This document shows, piece by piece, positions 1-8,667 of a stretch of 64,000 bases of DNA (the first letter of the stretch is position 1; the number at the start of each line of letters is the position of its first letter). Origin of the DNA: Pedobacter sp. KBW06 (GTDB taxonomy: Bacteria > Bacteroidota > Bacteroidia > Sphingobacteriales > Sphingobacteriaceae); NCBI RefSeq assembly GCF_003852525.1, contig NZ_QAJL01000009.1, positions 1-64,000 of the forward strand, written 5' to 3'. The notes under the pieces are model-generated. The model ran no database searches, was not told the DNA's origin, and was given only the letters and a program-made list of their open reading frames with translations. The position numbers were made by a program, and so were the translations under genes.

Positions 1-112
1 CCAACCCCTCGCCAACCCCTGTCCAGGGAGTAATGCTATACAACGAACAAACCTTCCAGAAGACATGTTAAAGGTAGCTAATCGTCCATTATAGGCTAAG
101 TATTCAGAAGTA
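1..112. other. Window edge, no certain gene
   Basis: No gene can be called with confidence. One plus-strand frame stays open from base 2 to a TAG at 92-94, about 30 codons ending ...NLPEDMLKVANRPL. It could be the end of a gene that starts outside the window or a chance open frame. I do not recognise the peptide. Confidence 0.25.
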
Positions 113-589
113 TTAAAACGTCAGCCTCGCTTCGGCTTTAGGGTTGTCCAGTTTAGTACTTTTCCTTTGACCGTTCAAAGTCACATGAACCATGTTGGAC
201 TGGGAATCATGTTCATCAAAAAGAATATCATTCCGGATATCGAAGTTTTTAATCGTGCCTAATTTTTCTGTTTCGAAATAACACCAGGCGGCATCTTCTT
301 CAATCTCATAACCAATATACTTTAGCAGCAAAGGTTTTTGATTGGCCTTGATCTGTAAATGCTTTTGCAGATAATCTGCAATCAGCAGGTCAACCTTCTT
401 CCGGTCCAGCGGTTTTAAAATGTTTAGCTTCGCTTTATACTTGTGGTCCAGTGCCTTTTCAAAATCATCAAAGAAAACACGCACACTCACCTGCACCGTT
501 TTTGTTTTCGGATTTTGCGTAATTTCCGTTACACTCACATAAAACGGATGAAAGAGATGAAGGAAGGAGATCAGTAGAAGTTGTAACAT
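113..589 (-). CDS. DUF6702-like exported protein
   Basis: This is a 158-residue protein with a short hydrophobic N-terminus (MLQLLLISFLHLFHPFYVS), which looks like a signal peptide or anchor. A small, mostly beta domain follows. The pattern of Phe/Tyr-rich strands (VSVRVFFDDFEKAL, then WCYFETE, then MVHVTLNGQ) matches what I remember of the DUF6702 family of Bacteroidota. It is divergent from the HupE-like gene at 662, with 72 bases between the starts. As I recall, DUF6702, HupE/UreJ-like and M1 peptidase genes sit together in many Bacteroidota, so it may serve the same envelope process. No enzymatic motif is visible and its function is unknown. Confidence 0.65.
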   Translation of the reverse strand: MLQLLLISFLHLFHPFYVSVTEITQNPKTKTVQVSVRVFFDDFEKALDHKYKAKLNILKPLDRKKVDLLIADYLQKHLQIKANQKPLLLKYIGYEIEEDAAWCYFETEKLGTIKNFDIRNDILFDEHDSQSNMVHVTLNGQRKSTKLDNPKAEARLTF

Positions 590-661
590 ACTTGCTTATA
601 AAGGACCTTAAATTAAAAAAAAGCTTGCATAATTAATTCAAAATTACGATTTTAAACCCCA

Positions 662-1252
662 ATGCAAGATTTTTGGCTTTATTTCCAGTTAGGTTGGCAA
701 CATATTTTAGACTGGCAGGGATATGATCATATCCTTTTTGTAGTGGTATTGTGCGTTACCTACGCCATCAGCGACTGGAGGAGGGTGCTGATCCTGGTTA
801 CCGCTTTCACTGTCGGCCATAGCATTACGCTGGCATTGAGCGTCTTCAAAGTAATTACCATCAATACCCCACTTATAGAATTTCTGATTCCTGTAACCAT
901 CCTGATTACGGCCGCTGCCAATATCCTGAACAAAAAACCCAAAAACCGGGGTACGAATTTCAAATATCTCCTTGCCTTATTTTTCGGACTCATTCATGGA
1001 ATGGGCTTTTCCAACTACCTGAAAAGCTTACTCGGAAAAAGCACCAGCATTGTTGTAGAGCTCCTCGCCTTCAACTTAGGACTGGAAGTTGGTCAGGTGA
1101 TTATTGTAGTTGGAATTCTCCTGCTTTCCTTTCTGCTTATCTGGATTGTAAAAATAAAGCGATGGGACTGGAATTTCTTCATCTCATCAGCTATATTTGG
1201 TATATCATTTATTATGGCCGCCGAGCGTTTTTCTGCCGCCTTCTTAAATTGA
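662..1252 (+). CDS. HupE/UreJ-like membrane protein
   Basis: This is a 196-residue polytopic membrane protein with about six hydrophobic helices. Histidines lie in positions typical of the HupE/UreJ_2 family: YDHILFV near the N-terminus, GHSITL about residue 52, and GLIHGMGFS about residue 117. Some members of the family are linked to nickel or cobalt uptake. In Bacteroidota this short form usually sits next to an M1 peptidase rather than hydrogenase or urease genes, and no such genes are seen here. It is 53 bases upstream of the M1 peptidase and probably co-transcribed with it. A role in metal supply to the exported metallopeptidase is only an inference. Confidence 0.75.
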   Translation: MQDFWLYFQLGWQHILDWQGYDHILFVVVLCVTYAISDWRRVLILVTAFTVGHSITLALSVFKVITINTPLIEFLIPVTILITAAANILNKKPKNRGTNFKYLLALFFGLIHGMGFSNYLKSLLGKSTSIVVELLAFNLGLEVGQVIIVVGILLLSFLLIWIVKIKRWDWNFFISSAIFGISFIMAAERFSAAFLN

Positions 1253-1305
1253 TCTGCTGAGTAAAAAAAGCAGCCAACCAAACCAACATACTATTCCTAC
1301 CTCCG

Positions 1306-3633
1306 ATGAAAAGAAATTTACTGCTATTTGCTGCGCTCTTTTTAACCATAAACACCTATGCCCAACATTTAAATAACCCTGGTTCTAACCATGGAAATAA
1401 ATTTGAGCAATTGGGAACCATCATTTCAGATCCAAATTCTTACCGGTCGGCCTCCGGTGCACCTGGTCCGGCATACTGGCAACAAAGGGCAGATTATGAA
1501 ATCAATGCGACGCTTGACGAAAAGAACCTCCGTCTTACCGGTTCAGAAGCCATTACCTATTACAACAACTCGCCAGATCCATTGAGCTACCTATGGGTCC
1601 AGCTCGATGAAAATGAACACAAAGCAACGAGCGACAATAAGCTGACCGAGACCAGTAAAATGAGCGACCAGATGAATTATCAGTCGCTTTCCAATATTAT
1701 AGGAGAAGCAAACGATCTTGGTGTAAAAATCATCAGGGTAACCGACGAAAAAGGAACAGCGCTCCCTTATACGATCAACAATACCATGATGCGAATCGAC
1801 CTGCCCGCCACACTTCAGCCAAAAGGAAAATACAAGCTGAACATCTCCTGGGATTATAAGATTTCGAACAGGATGACCGTAGGCGGCAGAGGGGGCTATG
1901 AATACTTTGCTGAAGATGACAACTATCTCTTTACCATCACCCAATGGTTCCCAAGAATGGCCGTTTATTCTGATGTTCAGGGCTGGCAGAACAAACAGTT
2001 CGAAGGCAGGGGAGAATTTGCATTGGTATTTGGCAATTATAAAGTTAACATGACCGTTCCGGCAGACCATGTAGTTGGCGCAACCGGCGAATGTCAGAAC
2101 TATGCACAAGTGTTAAATAGTGGCAGTCTGAAAAGATGGAATGCAGCTCAAACGGCAACATCACCAGTAGAGATTGTCAATCTTGAGGAGGTAAAATCGG
2201 CTATGACGAAAAAATCAACGGCAAAAAAGACCTGGACCTACACCGCTGAGAATGTGAGGGATTTTGCCTGGGTTTCTTCCCGCCGGCTGGTATGGGATGC
2301 AATGGCAACCCACATCAACGGAAAAAAGATCATGGCCATGTCTTATTATGGTCCTGAAGCTTATCCCTTATACAACAAGTATTCGACCAAAGTAATTGCC
2401 CATACCCTAAAAGTATATTCAAAACATACCATCCCCTACCCTTATCCGGTAGCGATCTCTGTGGAGGCTGCAAACGGGATGGAGTATCCGATGATCTGTT
2501 TTAACTATGGACGTGCGGAAAAAGATGGAACCTATACAGAGGCCATTAAATATGGAATGATCGGTGTGATCATCCATGAGGTAGGACATAATTTCTTTCC
2601 TATGATCGTTAACTCTGATGAAAGACAATGGTCATGGATGGATGAAGGACTCAATACCTTCTGCCAGTATATGGCAGAGCAGGAATGGGACAACAACTAC
2701 CCTTCACAACGCGGTCCTGCACATAAAATCGTGGATTATATGAAAATGCCTAAAGATCAGCTGGAGCCGATCATGACCAATTCAGAAAACATCATCAATT
2801 TTGGTCCGAATGCCTATGCAAAACCTGCCACGGCATTGAATATTCTGAGAGAAACCGTAATGGGCAGGGAGTTATTCGACTATGCCTTTAAAGAATATGC
2901 AAAGCGATGGGCATTTAAACACCCTACACCGGCAGACCTGTTCAGAACGATGGAAGATGCTTCTGCCGTAGACCTTGACTGGTTTTGGAGAGGTTGGTTT
3001 TTTGGAACTGATCCGGTAGATATTGCCCTGAACGACGTTCGCTATTACCGCATGAACAGCATGAAACAGGCGGAAGAGAAAAAAGAAGATAAAAAGGCAT
3101 TTGAGAAAAATAACGACAATATCAGCAGGGGAAGAAACCGCGCCGAAGGCGTAAAATTTGCGGTAGAACAGGATACGACACTACAGGATTTTTACAATAA
3201 ATTTAATCGTTTTGAGGTCAGCAAGACTGCAGACGAACAATTCCAGAAGTATTACGCATCCTTATCTGCCGACGAGAAGAAACTATATGAGCGTAAGAAA
3301 AACTTCTATGAGCTTGATTTTTCGAATGAAGGAGGTTTGGTGATGCCAATCATTATTGAATGGACTTTTGCCGATGGAACCAAAGAAGTAGACCGTATTC
3401 CGGCCTATATATGGAGAAAGGACGAAAACAAAGTGACTAAAGTTTTTGCCAAAGATAAAGAAGTGGTTGCTGTACAACTTGATCCCTATCGCGAAACGGC
3501 CGACATCAATGAAAATAACAATTCATGGCCGAGAAAAGCAAAACCATCAAGGTTCGAATTGTTTAAACAACAGCAATCCCCAAGAGGAGCTTCTGCCGGA
3601 CCAAACCCAATGCAACAGTCCAGACAAAATTAA
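1306..3633 (+). CDS. M1 family zinc metallopeptidase
   Basis: This is a 775-residue exported aminopeptidase-type enzyme. A signal peptide (MKRNLLLFAALFLTINTYA, likely cut before QH) directs it to the periplasm or cell surface. The zinc site is complete: HEVGH at residues 424-428, followed after 18 residues by the third ligand Glu447 in MDEGLN. Upstream, NGMEYP replaces the classic GAMEN exopeptidase motif, as is common in Bacteroidota M1 members. The C-terminal third is Lys/Glu-rich and then beta-rich, ending in a Gln/Arg/Pro-rich tail. It lies directly after the HupE-like gene and is followed by a strong hairpin. Family assignment is secure, but the substrate is unknown. Confidence 0.92.
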   Translation: MKRNLLLFAALFLTINTYAQHLNNPGSNHGNKFEQLGTIISDPNSYRSASGAPGPAYWQQRADYEINATLDEKNLRLTGSEAITYYNNSPDPLSYLWVQLDENEHKATSDNKLTETSKMSDQMNYQSLSNIIGEANDLGVKIIRVTDEKGTALPYTINNTMMRIDLPATLQPKGKYKLNISWDYKISNRMTVGGRGGYEYFAEDDNYLFTITQWFPRMAVYSDVQGWQNKQFEGRGEFALVFGNYKVNMTVPADHVVGATGECQNYAQVLNSGSLKRWNAAQTATSPVEIVNLEEVKSAMTKKSTAKKTWTYTAENVRDFAWVSSRRLVWDAMATHINGKKIMAMSYYGPEAYPLYNKYSTKVIAHTLKVYSKHTIPYPYPVAISVEAANGMEYPMICFNYGRAEKDGTYTEAIKYGMIGVIIHEVGHNFFPMIVNSDERQWSWMDEGLNTFCQYMAEQEWDNNYPSQRGPAHKIVDYMKMPKDQLEPIMTNSENIINFGPNAYAKPATALNILRETVMGRELFDYAFKEYAKRWAFKHPTPADLFRTMEDASAVDLDWFWRGWFFGTDPVDIALNDVRYYRMNSMKQAEEKKEDKKAFEKNNDNISRGRNRAEGVKFAVEQDTTLQDFYNKFNRFEVSKTADEQFQKYYASLSADEKKLYERKKNFYELDFSNEGGLVMPIIIEWTFADGTKEVDRIPAYIWRKDENKVTKVFAKDKEVVAVQLDPYRETADINENNNSWPRKAKPSRFELFKQQQSPRGASAGPNPMQQSRQN

Positions 3634-3642
3634 AACTGCGCT

Positions 3643-3686
3643 TTCCTTTTGTCTTGTATTTTATTAATGATACAAGACAAAAGGAA
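3643..3686 (+). terminator. Long stem-loop after M1 peptidase
   Basis: A perfect 17-bp inverted repeat (3643-3659 with 3670-3686) encloses a 10-base AT-rich loop and starts 10 bases after the peptidase stop. The 3' side is followed by TTTC only, so the U-tract is weak. It lies between convergent genes and could end transcripts from both sides. Confidence 0.75.
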
Positions 3687-3730
3687 TTTCAAGCAGAACA
3701 AAAGTCCCATGAAGCACCACCATGCGCCTT

Positions 3731-4225
3731 TTAATCCTTCCTTAGGCAGCCGATCACCAATAATACCAATGAGCACACCGAACAAATGGTCCTGACCGTA
3801 TGCCAGTTGTTCCAGGATTCAGCAAAAACACCGCGCATCACTTTAGCCTGTTCAACAGATGATCCCTGTAAAGAAAATCCTTCCAGTTGCTTGTTCAAAG
3901 GGATATTTCCAACAATAGTTACCCCAAAACTCCCGACAATAAAAACCACTAATGCAGCGAATATCCATGCAAATTTAGGAGAGCGGGGTTGCTTGCGATA
4001 AGCCAGAGCAGCAAGGCTCAGAAATAAAGGGCTCCCTAAAAACCCAAAGAGAAACAGCGGATTTACAATTGCTTTATTGATCTCCTGCATGGCCAGGATA
4101 TACTGCGTATCCGGCAAATGTCTAAAAGCAAGGTTGATGGATACAGAAAAAGCGTAGAACAAGCCCGCCATTAAAGCAGTGGTAATGGTGGCCAGGGCGA
4201 GTAACAGAGATGGATACCTGATCAT
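3731..4225 (-). CDS. DUF1772 membrane protein
   Basis: This is a 164-residue integral membrane protein with four hydrophobic segments. It shows the DUF1772 pattern: an N-terminal GLFYAFSVSINLAF helix, a central NIPLN motif, and a C-terminal W-NNW-HTVRT stretch. DUF1772 is related to fungal anthrone oxygenases, but bacterial members are mostly uncharacterised. It is 14 bases downstream of the NAD(P)-binding gene and likely in one minus-strand operon with it, under the neighbouring AraC regulator. That grouping suggests a small redox or detoxification unit. The biochemical role is not known. Confidence 0.75.
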   Translation of the reverse strand: MIRYPSLLLALATITTALMAGLFYAFSVSINLAFRHLPDTQYILAMQEINKAIVNPLFLFGFLGSPLFLSLAALAYRKQPRSPKFAWIFAALVVFIVGSFGVTIVGNIPLNKQLEGFSLQGSSVEQAKVMRGVFAESWNNWHTVRTICSVCSLVLLVIGCLRKD

Positions 4226-4239
4226 ATAGAAATTCTGAT

Positions 4240-4878
4240 TTAATAAGACACCCCCGGAGTCTGGTGTATATAAGTCCGGTCATTTAATTGTTTTAACATA
4301 AAGTCGGCCACATCAGCGCGGGAAACCTCTACCTGAATACTTTTATCCGTCGCCGCAAAGCCATGTCGGTATACCCCGGTTTTTGCGGTATCGGTTAGGT
4401 TTCCCGGGCGGACAATCACCCAGTCCAGCTTGCTTCTTTTAATATGGCTTTCCTGCAGCTCATGGTCTTTAAATGTTTTCCTGAGTACAAAAGGAACAAT
4501 AATGTACCTGAAAACAAATGAGGTCTTCTCCAGCACCTTTAAACTATCTCCATAGCCCAGGGAAGTCTGGCAGATCAACCGGCGGATACCTCTGCTTTCC
4601 ATCGCTTCGATGATGTTCTTTGTTCCCTGAGAACGCAATACCCCAACTTTATTTGCCGGCGAGCCCAATGCCGATAAAACCGCATCCTGTCCCTCCATAG
4701 CCGGAGCCAGCGATTCAGCATTCATCACATCTCCCTGATAGGTTTTCAGATTTGGATGCTGGAGGGATAATTTTGATGGATTACGCACAAATGCGGTTAC
4801 CGTATGTCCCTGTTCAAGTGCCTGTTCCAGGATATGGCGTCCTGTACCACCTGTTGATCCGAAAATAAGTAATTTCAT
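4240..4878 (-). CDS. NAD(P)H-binding SDR-like oxidoreductase
   Basis: This 212-residue soluble protein begins with a Rossmann motif (GSTGGTG, residues 7-13) and continues with TAFVRNPSKL, GDVMN and LSALG. These are the hallmarks of the atypical short-chain dehydrogenase group that includes NmrA-like, biliverdin-reductase-B-like and NAD(P)H-binding_10 proteins. The YxxxK catalytic pair of classical SDRs is not evident, so it may bind NADPH as a reductase of quinones or flavins, or act as a redox sensor. It is encoded between an AraC regulator and a DUF1772 gene on the same strand. The substrate cannot be read from sequence. Confidence 0.8.
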   Translation of the reverse strand: MKLLIFGSTGGTGRHILEQALEQGHTVTAFVRNPSKLSLQHPNLKTYQGDVMNAESLAPAMEGQDAVLSALGSPANKVGVLRSQGTKNIIEAMESRGIRRLICQTSLGYGDSLKVLEKTSFVFRYIIVPFVLRKTFKDHELQESHIKRSKLDWVIVRPGNLTDTAKTGVYRHGFAATDKSIQVEVSRADVADFMLKQLNDRTYIHQTPGVSY

Positions 4879-4946
4879 ATCTGTCTTTTTTCAGACAATA
4901 TTAAGCCTGTTCCAATCGGAAAAATAGAACAAAACCGACAAGGGCA

Positions 4947-5750
4947 TTATTTTACCAGTTCAGGGAAGTTATCCGCAACATTATGCGGTTGCTTTTGATA
5001 TTGATAAGGCGAGAAACCTGCAAATTCTTTGAAGGTCCGTATAAAATGAGATTGATCGGAATAGCCGTTTTCGTAAGCAATGTCGGAGAGCTTTTCATAT
5101 TCATTATTTTTCAGCTGATTCAAAGAAGCCTGAAAGCTGCAAATCCGGGAAAACATTTTCGGAGATATCCCTACATGCTGTTTGAACTTCCTTTCCAGGC
5201 TCCGCTCCGACACATTCAATTCTTTTTGCAGGACCTTCAGGGAAACCATTCCTTTAGACCGGATCATCATCGATAACACATAATCCGTATGTCCGTCCGG
5301 TTTACGGTCATTTTTATGAATCTGGGCAAAAAGATAGGTACAGAGCATATTGATCTGATCGGATACACTTTCCAGATTCAGCAATTGTTCTCTTAAATAA
5401 TAACCATGTCGGGTAGCAAAAAGATCCAGATCCATGCAGGTGTCCGTTAGCTCATTTGCGTTTAAATCAAAAATAGATTTCAATGCCCCAGGAAAAAAAC
5501 AAATGCCGATCATGGTAGATTTTCCCATTGAGATTTCAGCATGGGTTGTGGACTGCCCGTATAACAAGACATTCGGCATCTCCTTTTTATTCTGTTCAAA
5601 TAATCCGGCCGGCCCGTTTTGAAAAATTAAACCAGGACTACCGTCTGCAATTATCCTGAATTGGTGGCTCATAGCCCCGCTCTCCAATGTCCAGATATAG
5701 CGGACATAGTTGCTCAGATATGCCGGGGCAGGGATTTGTTCGTACCTCAT
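4947..5750 (-). CDS. AraC family transcriptional regulator
   Basis: This is a 267-residue regulator. The C-terminal third (about residues 165-260) carries two helix-turn-helix motifs of the AraC type, including LQKELNVSERSLERKFKQHV and the signature YENGYSDQSHFIRTFKEFAG-FSPYQY. The N-terminal part (YEQIPAPAYLSNYVRYIWTLES) matches the DUF6597-type sensory domain often fused to AraC in Bacteroidota. It lies 68 bases upstream of the NAD(P)-binding gene on the same strand and is the likely regulator of that gene and of DUF1772. The inducer is unknown. Confidence 0.88.
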   Translation of the reverse strand: MRYEQIPAPAYLSNYVRYIWTLESGAMSHQFRIIADGSPGLIFQNGPAGLFEQNKKEMPNVLLYGQSTTHAEISMGKSTMIGICFFPGALKSIFDLNANELTDTCMDLDLFATRHGYYLREQLLNLESVSDQINMLCTYLFAQIHKNDRKPDGHTDYVLSMMIRSKGMVSLKVLQKELNVSERSLERKFKQHVGISPKMFSRICSFQASLNQLKNNEYEKLSDIAYENGYSDQSHFIRTFKEFAGFSPYQYQKQPHNVADNFPELVK

Positions 5751-5825
5751 TTTTCTATATCAACAGGGATTAACTGGTTCCTGAATAAATTTATCGCTAA
5801 TTATTTAAAAATCAAAACAGCACCG

Positions 5826-6158
5826 TTATTCCTTCTCCAGCAATACCTCTCCCCAGGCGTTCAACTGCCATAATACCTTAACCAGACGATCTCCTGTTTC
5901 CGTTAAGTGATACTCCACTTCCAATGGCTTCAGTTTAACGACGATTTTTGTCACGAGCCCGCTTTCTTCCAGTTCCTTCAACTGCCTGCTTAAGACCCTG
6001 CGGTTAATGTCGGCAATATGATAGAAAAAGTCACTCGGCCGCCTCCTTCCCTGCTGCAAATGCCAGACAATGGGAATCTTCCATTTCCCGCTGATGGTAT
6101 TTACAGCATGTTCCAGGGGACAGATTTTATTATCGGTTACGCGAATCTTATTTTTCAT
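5826..6158 (-). CDS. HxlR family winged-helix regulator
   Basis: This 110-residue DNA-binding protein of the HxlR/MarR-like type begins KICPLEHAVNTISGKWKIPI and contains the DINRRVLSRQLKELEESGLV recognition region and a beta wing near VEYHL. The conserved early cysteine (Cys13 in ICPLE) is the one used for thiol or quinone sensing in relatives such as YodB and HypR; whether that applies here is inference. The gene is divergent from the SnoaL-like gene. The space between holds a 14-bp palindrome (6225-6238) suited to autoregulation and control of the neighbour. Confidence 0.9.
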   Translation of the reverse strand: MKNKIRVTDNKICPLEHAVNTISGKWKIPIVWHLQQGRRRPSDFFYHIADINRRVLSRQLKELEESGLVTKIVVKLKPLEVEYHLTETGDRLVKVLWQLNAWGEVLLEKE

Positions 6159-6224
6159 AGGTATTCTTATGGTGCTTTCATCTGCGAAAGCCGATTAAAT
6201 CCGCCTTCCGCTCCTCAGAGGATA

Positions 6225-6238
6225 GGACAATTTTGTCC
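6225..6238. promoter_or_regulatory. Palindrome, candidate HxlR operator
   Basis: GGACAA-TT-TTGTCC is an inverted repeat with 6-base arms and a 2-base centre. It lies between the divergent starts of the HxlR regulator and the SnoaL-like gene, 66 bases upstream of one start and 57 bases upstream of the other. Position and symmetry fit a dimeric winged-helix repressor. Binding is inferred. Confidence 0.5.
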
Positions 6239-6295
6239 CATATTGACATTATAATTAATAGCGCCGAATTTAGCATTTCAAATAAAATTAAAGAA

Positions 6296-6652
6296 ATGAA
6301 AGAAAAAGTAGCCCTCAGAAATCAGCAGTTTAACCAATATGTAAATGAGAAAAACAATGCGCAATTGTCTGAACTTTATACGGAAGATGCCCTCATTTAC
6401 CCACCTAAACAACCTGCAGTTCAAGGCAAGGAAAAGATCAGTGATTTTTTCGGAGCAGTATTCAATCAGGGCATCAATAAAGGCGATTTCTCGACAAAAG
6501 AGATTCGTATTGAAGGGAATTTCGCTTATGAAACCGGCAATTATCTTCTCTTTGCCGGGGAGGGAGAAACTGTTGCACAAGGGCATTATATGTATGTATG
6601 GAAATACATAGATGGGGAATGGTACATACATCAGGACATTTGGAATGATTAA
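6296..6652 (+). CDS. SnoaL/NTF2-like protein
   Basis: The protein has 118 residues when started at ATG 6296 (MKEKVALRNQQFN). An in-frame ATG at 6233 would add 21 residues, but it sits inside the palindromic operator and encodes an atypical leader, so I prefer 6296. The fold pattern is NTF2-like: an N-terminal helix, YTEDALIYPPKQPAVQGKEKISDFF, then beta strands ending YMYVWKYIDGEWYIHQDIWN, typical of SnoaL-like/DUF4440 proteins. Such domains serve as small-molecule isomerases or ligand-binding proteins. It is probably controlled by the divergent HxlR regulator. The substrate is unknown. Confidence 0.75.
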   Translation: MKEKVALRNQQFNQYVNEKNNAQLSELYTEDALIYPPKQPAVQGKEKISDFFGAVFNQGINKGDFSTKEIRIEGNFAYETGNYLLFAGEGETVAQGHYMYVWKYIDGEWYIHQDIWND

Positions 6653-6669
6653 AAAACAGCATTAAATTC

Positions 6670-6703
6670 AGAAATGTGAAGCCATCAGGACCTTCACATT
6701 TCT
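6670..6703 (+). terminator. Stem-loop after SnoaL-like gene
   Basis: 12-bp arms (AGAAATGTGAAG and its complement) enclose a 10-base loop 17 bases after the stop. No U-run follows, so it may be a processing or stabilising hairpin rather than a classical terminator. Confidence 0.5.
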
Positions 6704-6858
6704 CCACAACACTTCTTAACGCCCTCTCTCCACAATTTTCAAAAGGTGATCCGAGCCGGTTTCCAGTTAAAAAATCATGAAATAATCATTACCTTTTTTA
6801 GGGAGGTACTTTCTTAGAAATTAGCGGTTATCTTTAATAAAAAATAACCCCATCTACC

Positions 6859-7257
6859 ATGGAAAACCAAATTTTACCAGAACTGTCGACTAAGATTCAG
6901 GGACTCTTCTACCTGAGTGAATCTGAGGCCCCCTTAGTCATTGAGAAGCTCGGAGCGCTTCCAAAAGAACAATTGAATGCAAAGATCGCAGAATTAAATA
7001 CCGCGGCTCCTGAAGCCCTAATCAGCGTAAAGCCGGATGACTTCTTTGAGAAAATCCTAAAAAGCGCAGATCCTAACGACGACATTGTGCTGGCCAATGC
7101 CAACAAATTCCAGGAGCTTCATACTTTTTTAAAAGGTAATTTCTCCGGAATCCAGGTAACCCGGATTGAAGACGGGGTAAAAGTTCCGATCATCATTACC
7201 GCATTCTTACCAGACAACACCTGTATTGCACTCACTACTTATGCTATAGAATCTTAA
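6859..7257 (+). CDS. NuiA-like nuclease inhibitor
   Basis: This is a 132-residue cytoplasmic-looking protein with no signal peptide. Length and pattern (TKIQGLFYLSESEAPL-VIEKLG, a helical middle, then PDDFFEKIL and a C-terminal beta hairpin near VPIIITAFLPDNTCIAL) match the NuiA family. NuiA of Anabaena inhibits the sugar-non-specific nuclease NucA. The assignment is strongly supported by the next gene, 17 bases downstream on the same strand, which encodes a nuclease of the NucA/Serratia DRGH family. The pair looks like a co-expressed inhibitor and exported nuclease, with the inhibitor first. Direct inhibition of this nuclease is inference. Confidence 0.75.
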   Translation: MENQILPELSTKIQGLFYLSESEAPLVIEKLGALPKEQLNAKIAELNTAAPEALISVKPDDFFEKILKSADPNDDIVLANANKFQELHTFLKGNFSGIQVTRIEDGVKVPIIITAFLPDNTCIALTTYAIES

Positions 7258-7274
7258 ACCATCATTTTATCCCT

Positions 7275-8645
7275 ATGAAAAATTTCATGAAACATTGCTA
7301 TGTACTGGGCATGCTATGCCTGGTCCTGGCCTCCTGTAAAAAAGAAGCTCAACCAGAGCTAACTGCACAACCGCAAACTTCAGGCATCGCTGCTGTACGC
7401 ACAGAAAGCACTCAATTGTTAACAGAAGGCCTTGAAACCGGCAGCAAAGGCGCTTACGCTTCAGCTTCCGTGACATTAGGCTCAGGTTCCTGGACCCTGG
7501 ACGAGGCCCTGATCGGCAATAGTGCTGCGGATGTAAAATCAGGAAGCCAGTCGGCCAGAATCCGGAATACAGGTTCCCTGACGATGAACTTCAACATCAC
7601 TGCAGGCGACAGCACAACGGTTAAAATTGACCATGCCAAATACGGCTCAGATGCCTCCAGCACCTGGCAGTTATGGATCTCCACAAATGGTGGCACAAGC
7701 TACACACAAGTTGGCAGCACCGTTACGACCAGCAGCTCTACTTTACAAACAGCTACTTTTCAAATCACCGGCGCCGGTAATCTCCGTTTGTCGGTACGTA
7801 AAGTTTCGGGCGGTACCAACCGGATTAACATCGACAACATCAGTGTAAGTACAGGTACTGGTGGCGGAACAAACCCAGGCGGAGGAACCGCCGGAGATGA
7901 CAGCCATTTACTGCTGGGCAACCCAAATGGTGCCGTGGCAAACATTACCTCTCCAAATAATTACCTGATGGATCAGACCTATTATACCATCTCTTATAAC
8001 CGCGACAGAGGCACACCAAACTGGGTGAGCTGGCATATCAAGTCGTCGGATATTGGAAGCACTCCAAGAACCAATGATTTCAGGGCCGATTCTGCTTTAC
8101 CTTCAGGTTGGTATCAGGTACAAAACAGCAGTTATTCGGGATCAGGATTTGACAGAGGACACAATTGTCCTTCCGGCGACAGAACCTCTTCGACCGCAGC
8201 GAACTCTTCCACTTTCTTAATGACCAATATGATTCCTCAGGCACCAAATAACAACCAGCAAACCTGGGAAGGCCTGGAAAGCTATACCCGGAGCCTGGTA
8301 AGTGCAGGCAATGAGGTTTATGTGATCGCAGGTTCTTACGGAACAGGTGGTACAGGCTCAAATGGCGGAATCACCAATACCATCAACAATGGTAATGTGA
8401 CCGTTCCATCCAATGTCTGGAAAATCATCGTGGTATTGCCAAATGGAAATAATGACATCAGCAGAATTACCAGTACCACAAGAGTGATTGCCATCAATAC
8501 GCCAAATACAAATACCATTAACAGCGACTGGAAAACTTACCGAACTTCGGTAAACAGTATTGAAACATCGACTGGCTACAACTTCTTTGCGAGCATTCCT
8601 GCGACCATCCGTACTGCACTTAAACAAAATGTAGACAATCAATAG
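7275..8645 (+). CDS. DNA/RNA non-specific endonuclease lipoprotein
   Basis: This 456-residue exported nuclease starts with a lipoprotein signal (lipobox LVLASC, Cys21), so it is expected to be anchored in an outer membrane leaflet. Residues about 60-195 form a Ser/Thr/Gly-rich beta-sandwich-like domain, followed by a GTGGGTNPGGGT linker. The C-terminal half is the NUC (Serratia/NucA) domain with the catalytic DRGH motif at residues 293-296 (His296) and downstream NMIPQAPNNNQQTW, which supplies the metal-binding Asn and the conserved W-E region. It degrades DNA and RNA without strong sequence preference in known relatives. The NuiA-like inhibitor gene immediately precedes it. Likely roles are phosphate or nucleotide scavenging, or attack on extracellular DNA. 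Confidence 0.92.
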   Translation: MKNFMKHCYVLGMLCLVLASCKKEAQPELTAQPQTSGIAAVRTESTQLLTEGLETGSKGAYASASVTLGSGSWTLDEALIGNSAADVKSGSQSARIRNTGSLTMNFNITAGDSTTVKIDHAKYGSDASSTWQLWISTNGGTSYTQVGSTVTTSSSTLQTATFQITGAGNLRLSVRKVSGGTNRINIDNISVSTGTGGGTNPGGGTAGDDSHLLLGNPNGAVANITSPNNYLMDQTYYTISYNRDRGTPNWVSWHIKSSDIGSTPRTNDFRADSALPSGWYQVQNSSYSGSGFDRGHNCPSGDRTSSTAANSSTFLMTNMIPQAPNNNQQTWEGLESYTRSLVSAGNEVYVIAGSYGTGGTGSNGGITNTINNGNVTVPSNVWKIIVVLPNGNNDISRITSTTRVIAINTPNTNTINSDWKTYRTSVNSIETSTGYNFFASIPATIRTALKQNVDNQ

Positions 8646-8667
8646 GAAAAACCTCTATACTAAAAAA

